Shown here piece after piece: positions 56,321-64,000 of a DNA stretch of 64,000 nucleotides (position 1 is the stretch's first letter; each line of letters opens with the position of its first letter). Source of the stretch: Mycogone perniciosa. Its lineage: Eukaryota; Ascomycota; Sordariomycetes; Hypocreales; Hypocreaceae. The position numbers were made by a program, and so were the translations under genes. The DNA lies in the NCBI GenBank assembly GCA_025331125.1, contig JAOALB010000065.1:202984-266983 (forward strand). Direction: 5' to 3'. Below the pieces are notes generated by a model, which did not search any database, was not told the origin of the DNA, and worked only from the letters and a program-made list of their open reading frames with translations.

Positions 56321-59181
56321 AGCGGGCGCGTTGTCATCTCTCACCTTGAAATGGCTACCCGAGCTTTTGGGGTTGGGACTCTCATTATATCTTCTTTTTC
56401 TCTTCAATATCTCCTGGGCCAACATACGCGAGGACGATGGCTGGCGTCACAATGAATAAATAACTAACTAGATCGTGGATGATCACAAAATGGTAGTAGT
56501 ATTGCGAGGAAACGTTGTTGGGCGGTGTGGGGGCATTCATAGTGTGTGGTAGCAGTAGCGGTACAAGTCGCCGTGCGGCGCAGGCGCAGCATACATAATT
56601 GATGCATTGAGTCAACCTTGGTCCTTGACGCGTTGGTGCATGGTGAGACATTTGCTTGTTTGTCATAATTTGGGAGAGGAGGAATCCATGGATACGTAAT
56701 GTAATAGTACTATAGTACTCCGTACTCCGTAGTACTAGTAGTATTAGTTATCGATGCAGAGTAACGTACGGCGTACTCCGACGGAACACAGGCGGTCTAC
56801 TTGTAATAAATGACGAGATATTAGTACGGGGTATGATGGAGAAGGAAGAAAATAAGCAAAAAGAAGCACCGAGGACGTCCACAATGTGCCAAATCTGGTG
56901 GCGCGGAAGTGGTCAGGGGTAGGAGATTGCTCGTAGATTTCCGACTCCACAAGAAGCCCTGCAACAGCTGTTCATCCAACGTGAGACCATATGCACCACA
57001 AATCAGGCTGTGGGCACCAGCAGATGAAAGGGGGTTCGCTGGAGGTGATTGGGCCGTTGGGGTGCAAATCATGCAACATGGAGCGAGATTACTTATTGTG
57101 TGCCAACCAACATGCCTCCCGTGCAGCGCGTCGTGGTTCGGGGCACGACCTGGATGGGGCAGAAACGACGAGTACTACAACTACTACAAAAGGCTGTTAG
57201 TTCTGTGTCAGACGATGGAATTAATAGGTGACGCGGCCGATACGATGTACACGGAGAAGAATATGGATGCTCGTTCCAGTTGACGCCATGGTGAGTAAAA
57301 GATGTGTTCATGTTCGTTGCCACTTTGGTGGGGGGAAACGGATAATACAGAGGCAAATCCATTGGATGCGTGACCTTTTCCCCAAACAGCTTATTCTGTG
57401 TGGGCGGACGCTAACGCTATCGAGCGTGGGTACATGCTGCTGGAGATTGCCTCTCCGGGCAAGGCAAGCTGACCTAGACAGGGGACAGGGGACAGGGGGG
57501 CCGGGCGGAGGACAGCTGCAGAGCCATGGAGCACTTTTTGTGGGTGGCGTGGCGCACTTTGGTGAGTTGAGGATTGTGTTTTTCCGTGCGCACGATAGGG
57601 TGAAGAAGAATTGACTTTGGGCTTGGCTGACAAGCTGGCAGGTTAGATGGCTGGATTGATGGCTGGAGGTGATGGCTGTACTCCGTAGGGGTGGTGAGAA
57701 ACGGTCGGTTGGTCTATTATTAACAGCACTGACGACGACAATGACCACACCATCTCATAGTGATAGGAGATAATCTGTCGGAGATGCCATAATGGAGTGG
57801 AGGAAGCACAGACGGGGCAATCAAGGTTTCGGCGGTGTCATGTTGGCTGGGGGCTCTTGTGAGAGACACGAGAAGACAGACGCCTGGGCTTGGGGCAGTA
57901 ACCGGCGAGTGACAACTGGGAATAGTAGTTTGGGCATTACGGAGTACTCCTAGTATTTATCCAGCCAGACTCTATCGTAATGGTGACGACGATGGTGTAT
58001 GGGGGAGAAATGACTGCTACCACTGCTTCGTACTGCATACTGCTCATGCCATGTACCACTACTACTACGGAGCGGAGTGCTACTAGTCGTCGTAGTGCGT
58101 CCATCGGTTCCGTCTTATTCGGCTGCAGCTGTCTGCTTGTAATTTCCAACCGAAAATGCGACACTGCTGGCGGTCTCTTTTTTGTCAGTTTTACGCGACA
58201 TTGACATATGTACAATGCACCACTAATACCGCTGCTGCGCGCCTACGGCCGCTGTGGCCGAGCCGTTGGCATTGGCCTGGAATGTGAAGCAGACGAAGCG
58301 CGGACGCACAAACAAAGGCCCAGTCTAGGCTGGCTGTCCAGCTCGCAGCCCCCGGGAAATAACCTTGCGCATGGGAGGGGCCCGGGGCACGAGTACTCGT
58401 ACTAATCGCTCAGGTACCCGATACTATTTGAATGGAGGCTAGGCCCCAACCAGAAGCCGTTTAGCACCAAAGCTATTAGCACTGCTAGCAGGATCCTCCC
58501 CCTAGACTAGACTTCTGTTTTGACGCTCCACTCTCCTCGACTTAATTACCCTTCATCGCCCTCCACCTGAAATCTTGATCTTCTTTCGTCCATCCTATCC
58601 ATCCTCGCCATCATCTGAGCCTCACTCGTTTTCAAGGCCCGCCCTCGTTCTTGCTGTAAGTACTCTCCGTATGCGTGCTGCCTTTTACCATCGTCCCCAT
58701 ATCTGCATATGTCATGTCTGCATGCATGCACAGTGCCCCTCATGTTTCTCGTTGCGACGGGTTGTTTCTGCGGTGGCTCCCGCTGGTTTGCTTTTTTTTC
58801 GGCCGCGTGTGGCTTCAGCACTGCGGCTGTTGCTGAGTCAATTGGCCCCATGCGAGTCGTCTGCAGATATGCCAGCTGTCGAAGGCCGAGAAAATTGCCC
58901 CTCCCCGTCATTGCGCGGAAACAGGAGACTCGAGAAAGACGGGGAACCCTGTGTTGGCGCCAGCATGCGGCAGTTGGCTTGGCCAAAGTCAATTGTTTAT
59001 TACACCTTCACTTTTCGCCATTATATCGAGCTTCTTTTCCATCTTCCTCGCATCTCCTCTACGATCTACACATGCGATACCCACAGAACCTCCTCGACAA
59101 TCAGCTAACTCGGTCCTCTAGTTCGCAATCTTCTAGTCTCTCATTCACATTTTTTAGTCTTTCGACTCCCCTACCGTCAAG
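56321..59181. other. Intergenic between UGP and wall-protein gene
   Basis: No gene supported in 2.9 kb; open frames at 57228-57748 on both strands overlap and look unlike proteins. Motif copies lie at about 56716-56743, 56766 and 57938-57950. The 3' part (from about 58540) is pyrimidine-rich and likely contains the leader of the downstream gene with an intron (separate entry). Confidence 0.5.
58656..59120 (+). other. Probable 5'-leader intron of the Kre9/Knh-like gene
   Basis: Donor GTAAGTAC at 58656, an ideal branch site GCTAAC at about 59102-59107 and acceptor CTCTAG ending at 59120, 61 bases before the start codon. Long leader introns are common in highly expressed fungal genes. Without transcript evidence this stays a prediction. 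Confidence 0.5.
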
Positions 59182-59962
59182 ATGAAGTATTCTCTCGCTA
59201 CCCTTTCGGCCGTCGTCGCCCTCGTTGTCGCCAAGCCCCAGTTCCTCAACACCAATTTCCAGCTCCAGGAGGGCAAGCCTTTCGTTCTGCAGTTTAGCGG
59301 CTGCACTGAGGCCTGCACCATCATCATCCAGACTGGCGCTAGCAACAACCTCAAGGATATTGAAACCATCACCTGTATGTTCCCTGGCGGCTGTCTGCTG
59401 GCAGCGTATGTATGCGTATCGTATTTCTTGACTAACGGTGAACAACTCTAGCTTCTGCCACTGGCTCTTCCTTCACCTGGACTCCCGACAACATCCCCTC
59501 GGGTATCTACAACTTCAAGATTGTCGATAAGAACGGCGACATCAACTACAGCCAGCAGTTTCCCTACCAGGGCACTAGTAGTTTGACCGTCAGCAGCAGC
59601 TCCTCCACGCACGCTTCAACCGCCACCACCAGCTCCCGTACTACTCTGTCCACCAGCACTGTGGCCTCCACCACCGATTCGGAGAGAAGCACTTCCCACA
59701 CCTCCACCCACAGCTCTACCACCGGCGCTCCTACAACTACCGGAGTCTCTACCACTGCTTGTAAGATTTGCCTACTTCCATTGATTTTGCCCTATCACAG
59801 ATTCGCTAACTCTTGTTTACAGCCCGAGAGCCTGCTACCACCACCACCGGTAGCCCAGCTGCTGCTACTACCACCAAGCCCCCCGGCAGCGGTGCTGAGC
59901 GCATCTCTTCTCCTCTCGCCCTGATTGCTGGCGTTGCCATCGCTATCGCCTACCTGTCCTAA
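59182..59962 (+). CDS. Kre9/Knh-like Ser/Thr-rich GPI-anchored wall protein
   Basis: Three exons: 59182-59374, 59452-59760, 59823-59962; joined 213 aa. A secretion signal (MKYSLATLSAVVALVVAKPQ) is followed by the Kre9/Knh1-type beta-sandwich domain (about residues 20-115). Its markers are FQLQEGKPFVLQFSGCTEAC, TIIIQTGASNNL, FTWTPDNIPSGIYNFKIVD and NYSQQFPYQG. A Ser/Thr-rich stalk (about 116-175) is a likely site of O-mannosylation. The end GAERISSPLALIAGVAIAIA gives a small-residue omega site and a hydrophobic tail, the signal for GPI attachment. The protein should be displayed on the plasma membrane or wall. The family is linked to beta-1,6-glucan or wall structure in yeast, but most filamentous-fungus members are uncharacterised. 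It lies 2.9 kb downstream of UGP on the same strand; the two are functionally compatible but not an operon. Confidence 0.88.
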
Positions 59963-61482
59963 GCGGGCTGAATGAAGGGTCTGGGTTGTGTACGATATGG
60001 TGTCTTTCTGGTCTAGGTAATCAGTTTGCTTCTGGAAGTACAAGAAGAGGCTGCGCATGGGGAATACAGCTGGCAAGGGGTGGAGGGTGGGTTTGATTCC
60101 CGGTGTCTGCGCGCTTCAAGTCAAGTTGGTTCACGACGGCTGTATCATGAATAGTACTACCTAAGCTTCTTTGGCGTAATGTCGAACCTCACTGTGTTTT
60201 CTCACGGTATAATATATCCCATTTGCCTTTTTTTACATTGTCGAGTCTTTGACCATTCTGTTATGATTCATTCGTACTCCCACTACAATTCGTCTCGATG
60301 TCGTGTCATTCCTTGCCCACCGACGGATCGATGTGAAAACTTTCGCTGGTAGGCTACTTGCCTTTTGTGTGTCCCTTACTCCGTGTCCCTTTGTGTCTTG
60401 GTTTGACAGCGGCTACGTGCAGGAACTTGCGGAACGATGTCAAGCAAGGGAGAACAAGCGAAGCCAAACGTCTAATATAGTAAACAATCCATCCGATGTG
60501 GGCGATTGAAGTCAGATAATTGCGGAGAACATTCTAGTGTCCGTTTCGTTAGTACGAGTAGTATTGTTATTTCTCGGTGTTTTTCTTCGTTTTGAGCCTT
60601 GGCTTGGAATGCGGGAAGGAAGCCTGGCGCAAGCCCACATGCCGAAGAATGTCAAAAGACACGCGAGGATACGAAGTGCGTTACCCATCTATGTATGTAC
60701 TATATGTGACACGCGTAAACCTGCAGCATCGACACATGCGAAAGGACGAGGGGGAAAATATAGCTTTTTCGTCCGATGATGTTGAGAGGATGCGTGCCAT
60801 GCGGCGACGTCATGAGTCAATCATGCTGATGAAATAAGACCAATTTGATTCAAAACGCTGCTCAGTTGGGTATATATGTACAGACAGTGCCAGTACTAGG
60901 CAAACCAGGGGGAAAGGGTACCAAAACATACACACAGTCATCCATTCGTTTCATTTCGTTTCCACTGATACATGAGTTGAAAACAACAATAAAAGAAAAA
61001 AGAGAGACAGAAGGAGAGGAAGAAAGCAGAGAGATAAGAATTTTTTTTTCCTTTTGCATGTCATTGTTTTTCACAATACCCTTTTTTTGCCGAAACAAGA
61101 TATAAGGGGGGAAAAAGAAGGTTATTTTGCTGTCACAAAGCATAGTACAAAAGCGACGACAAGAAGAAGAACAGAAGAAAAGAAATGGAAAGAAAGACAC
61201 CCAGATAGGGCTGACTAACATGAAGCAGAAAAAAAACAAAAGCGAGGAAGAAAGGAACGCACAACTAGAAGGACAAGTTCTTGGAAACCTTGACAATGGA
61301 AAAGATGGCAAACCACAAACTTGGACAATCTATCCGCACACCATCAAGTCTTTGTTGGCTCTCTCATGTCTCTTGTCTATCGTTTCTTCATCTCTCATCT
61401 CTTGTCGATTGTCACGCTCCATTCCCCTTGACAGCGATGACATCGACCTATGGTTGGTTCCAAGTGGCAACTCATCACTTCA
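59963..61482. other. Intergenic between convergent genes
   Basis: 3' regions of the wall-protein gene and of the small minus-strand gene. From about 60960 to 61260 the plus strand is strongly purine-rich (A and G runs) and the open frames there are low-complexity. No gene supported. Confidence 0.55.
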
Positions 61483-62031
61483 TCACTCCCTATGGGCATG
61501 GTTAGCCCAACCCCCGACGCCGTTGAGTTCCAGGTTGCGCGAGTACATATTGACAGGTCCCCATGGTTCCCTGTCGATGCTCTCGACCGACGGGCTCATT
61601 TCGGCGGCGCCGAGGTTCATGAGGCTTTCGTAGTAGGTGCGGACCATGTCGCTGCGACGCATGAGGCGTTCGGTCACGGCGGCGTCGGTGCGGTTCATGA
61701 TGCCGAGACGCTGGATATTTTCCATGGTCAGCGGCTCGCCTTCATGGCCGTCCATGTTGCGAGTGACGGAACCCCCGCTGTTGGCAGAGGAGGCCGTGGC
61801 GATGCTGCTGTTGGTGGTGGTATTGCCCTCGGTGCCGGGGCCTGGGGTAGAGGGGACGGCAAGCCAACCTCTGACGTCACCCAAGACCTCTGCGTTGAGG
61901 AGAGACTGGATATGGGGGTCGTGGACAGTCTTCTTGATGATGGCCCGGCGGCTTTTCTTGCCCTTTCTCTTGGGCGAGCGGCGTTGGGAGGGGTGGAGAG
62001 GCAGTTGAACAGTCTCTCCATCGGACGCCAT
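61483..62031 (-). CDS. Small protein of unknown function
   Basis: Single-exon reading of 182 aa from MASDGETVQLPLHPS (the frame runs further upstream only through non-ATG codons; an upstream exon is possible). A basic stretch RRSPKRKGKKSRRAIIKK near the N-terminus looks like a nuclear localisation signal. It is followed by VHDPHIQSLLNAEVLGDVRG, a low-complexity Thr/Ser linker, and a helical part with TMENIQRLGIMNRTDAAVT and DMVRTYYESLMNLGAAE. The end reads NMYSRNLELNGVGGWANH. I do not recognise a family. Overlapping frames on the plus strand are also open (61450-62181), but this frame has the most protein-like composition and a reasonable start. Coding status is likely, not certain. Confidence 0.55.
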   Translation of the reverse strand: MASDGETVQLPLHPSQRRSPKRKGKKSRRAIIKKTVHDPHIQSLLNAEVLGDVRGWLAVPSTPGPGTEGNTTTNSSIATASSANSGGSVTRNMDGHEGEPLTMENIQRLGIMNRTDAAVTERLMRRSDMVRTYYESLMNLGAAEMSPSVESIDREPWGPVNMYSRNLELNGVGGWANHAHRE

Positions 62032-62404
62032 CGCGGAAGCAATGAGGGTGTCGTTGATATATTGATGCTGATTGGCGCTGTCACAGTTGTTCAACCTCAG
62101 AGCTGGCAAAGGGGGGATGCCGTTGTAGCACAGGCGAATCGAAGGGGGGAGGTGATGGGCGATGATACGTCGACGTCTTAGTGTTCCTTGTGTGGCTCGA
62201 CCAACCGCAACAAAGCAGAAGAGGCGCGGTCAAGCCGTCTGGATATGGATGAAATGGTGTGATGGATGATGGATAACAGATGGGATTGAAGAATGGGAGA
62301 AGTCGAGGTACGGGAGCTCTGATGCTGGGGGCCTCTTCAAATATATACGAATGAGACGCCACATACGAAGACCACTACTAAAGTGTGCAGCAAGGAGTGG
62401 GTCG

Positions 62405-62422
62405 CAGCAGCAGCAGCAGCAG
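62405..62422. repeat. (CAG)6 microsatellite
   Basis: Six CAG units about 370 bases upstream of the small minus-strand gene's start codon; probably in its leader or promoter. Confidence 0.9.
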
Positions 62423-62838
62423 AGCTCTGTACGTACCCAAAGCACACACTGACGAGCCGACTCTTTGGGGTCAGTTGACGGGTTTCAGAGCGAATGGTGT
62501 TCTATGGGTTGACGATGGGGGAACCCAATAACTGCTCCCCGGCTTCGGGGCCGCGGCAGAGGTGATGGTGGCGGTACTTTGGGCTTTGCTATGAATGTGT
62601 GTACGTGCGAGGTGGGATTTGGGTGTGGCACTTATAAGTTGGGGGATGAAAGAGGCAAAGACGACTGTCCATCAAACAACGCCCACCCACCCACATACGC
62701 ATACAGACACAGACGCAGACACACATAGCACACACACCTGGCGTCCTCAAGGCGTCTGGCAGAAGAGAATACAGGAAACGGGCAAAGATGCGTCTCCACA
62801 AGCGGCACAGGCGCCCAGTATGGAGGAAAAGGCGAGAA

Positions 62839-62855
62839 GGGGGGGAGGGGGGGGG
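62839..62855. repeat. G-rich tract (G8-A-G8 type)
   Basis: Seventeen bases of G interrupted by a single A; could form a quadruplex. Intergenic. Confidence 0.85.
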
Positions 62856-63947
62856 CGCCAGCCTCACTGTCAACGTGCTCAGAAAGCGGGCTTGACATAT
62901 CGTCTCATTACGTAGCTCCAAAAACCCTTGCTCCCTGCTGCTTGGGGTCGTTTAGCTGCCACGATGATGGCATGATTGGACGGGGAGAGCAGAGGGAGCT
63001 TTGGACCGAGAGAAGCACTAGCTTCGCGTGAATGCGATCTGGTCGGCTGGATGAAGCCTGGCGCAGCGAACCCTGACGACGGTCGTGTTGGTTCTGCGAG
63101 GAGCAATGGCGTGCATAGCGGACAGGGAGAGATCATCCGTACTCATGCTATTGGGTTCGGAGCCCAGTTCATATGTACCCTCCCTACTAGGTATTAGGTA
63201 TGCAAGCCAGATGTACCTACAGCGCCGCCTCCACTCGTTGCACAGCCAGCTCGTGTCGTGGATTGATCTGGAGAGGGACAATCGTTCATCGTAGATCCTC
63301 CCCCCCGGCGCGGACCGATAAGGCTCTTACCGTTGATAAGAGAGGCAAGGCAGCACGCTATTTTATAGCAGCCACAGGGAGAGGGTCAACTGTACTCCGT
63401 ACTCCGTAGTTTATTGCACTCCCACTGTACTACTCCGTAAAGTCACAGAATTTCTAACGCGCAATCGCCAAATTATTTGGACTGCCTAACAAGGCATCGC
63501 CGCATGTGTGGCGCTGGCTTTTTACGGCTTCATTGTCTTGAATATGGAGTAGCCGTCGCAATCTATTATCCTGTCAAACTAGTAATGTCAAAACATGCAG
63601 CAGCAATAGCACCACCACCACCATCAGCCAGTGCCGCGGAACTGTATACATCCCTACATCATTGTTGCGCGGAACACCAGCGGGAGCCGCCTTGAAGCGC
63701 CTTAAAAGGAATTGATTATCTATCCTCGAAACAAATCGCACCCAACCAGCGTATCAAAAGCGAATGTTAGCACGAGGCAACTGAGCGATGTCGGAGAGTG
63801 CAATTAAGCCTTGCCTCTAGCCGATAGAACGCCTTGCCTTGCGATATGATACAGATCCGAACCCCCGGTAAGCGATGTGTTTGTCCTTTAGGTTAGTCAG
63901 CGATAGTGAACAAGAAAATGCCCACGGTAGTAGTGGTTTCGGCCCTC

Positions 63948-63960
63948 GGGGGGGGGGGGG
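63948..63960. repeat. Poly(G)13 run
   Basis: Homopolymer near the window end, followed by GGGGGCCGGGGGG-like sequence; possible quadruplex or a base-calling weak spot. Confidence 0.85.
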
Positions 63961-64000
63961 CCAAATGGCGGGGGCCGGGGGGTAATAGTTTCCCCCCATT

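Larger units (their letters stand above)
62032..64000. other. Intergenic to window end
   Basis: Upstream of the small minus-strand gene. No other gene supported. It holds a (CAG)6 run at 62405-62422, a broken G tract at 62839-62855, tandem TACTCCGTACTCCGTAGT at 63393-63410, a (CAC)n/(CAT)n patch near 63610, and a 13-base G run at 63948-63960 followed by more G-rich sequence. Confidence 0.5.

Noticed and set aside
61450..62181. 243-aa plus-strand open frame
   Set aside because: Antisense to the more protein-like minus-strand frame; Gly/Ala/Val/His-rich translation typical of a shadow frame.

Overview
The window looks like nuclear DNA of a filamentous ascomycete (Pezizomycotina, probably Sordariomycetes, possibly Hypocreales). 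The evidence is short spliceosomal introns (mostly 45-90 nt, GTRNGT donors, CTAAC/CTGAC-like branch sites), large intergenic spaces, and fungus-specific families: Zn2Cys6 regulator, Mep-type ammonium transporter, Crt10, Kre9/Knh-type GPI protein. The class and order are inferred from overall protein likeness, not measured. I found no prokaryotic features, CRISPR array, intact transposon, rRNA or confident tRNA.

Left part (0-19 kb): a minus-strand MBD4-like HhH-GPD DNA glycosylase; a five-exon plus-strand SF3b14/p14 splicing factor; a convergent pair of one-exon genes (SWIM zinc-finger protein and divergent protein-kinase-like protein); and a seven-exon Zn2Cys6 transcription factor.

Middle (20-41 kb): a TauD-like Fe(II)/2-oxoglutarate dioxygenase; a membrane-anchored histidine acid phosphatase convergent with a Mep1/Mep3-type ammonium transporter; then three minus-strand genes: a Crt10-like protein with an expanded Gln/Ala repeat, a membrane-anchored GH5 glycosidase, and a seven-helix G-protein-coupled receptor.

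Right part (41-64 kb): an 8.7-kb gene-poor stretch; a tandem dihydroneopterin-aldolase-domain protein convergent with an N-acetylglucosamine-induced-protein-1 family gene (DUF3605); UTP-glucose-1-phosphate uridylyltransferase; a Kre9/Knh-like GPI-anchored wall protein; and a small unrecognised minus-strand gene.

The genes do not form an operon or an evident biosynthetic cluster. Loose themes are nutrient acquisition and sensing (ammonium transporter, acid phosphatase, GPCR, GlcNAc-induced family, TauD) and cell-wall/glycan metabolism (UGP, GH5, Kre9/Knh-like). All exon structures were read by eye from splice signals, reading-frame continuity and family likeness; none has transcript support here.

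The most striking non-genic signal is a short palindromic motif, variants of TACTCCGTACGGAGTA, present in dozens of copies between genes and in none of the exons I annotated. Two genes (UGP and GPCR) also appear to use GC-AG introns. I did not find a convincing new multi-gene system.
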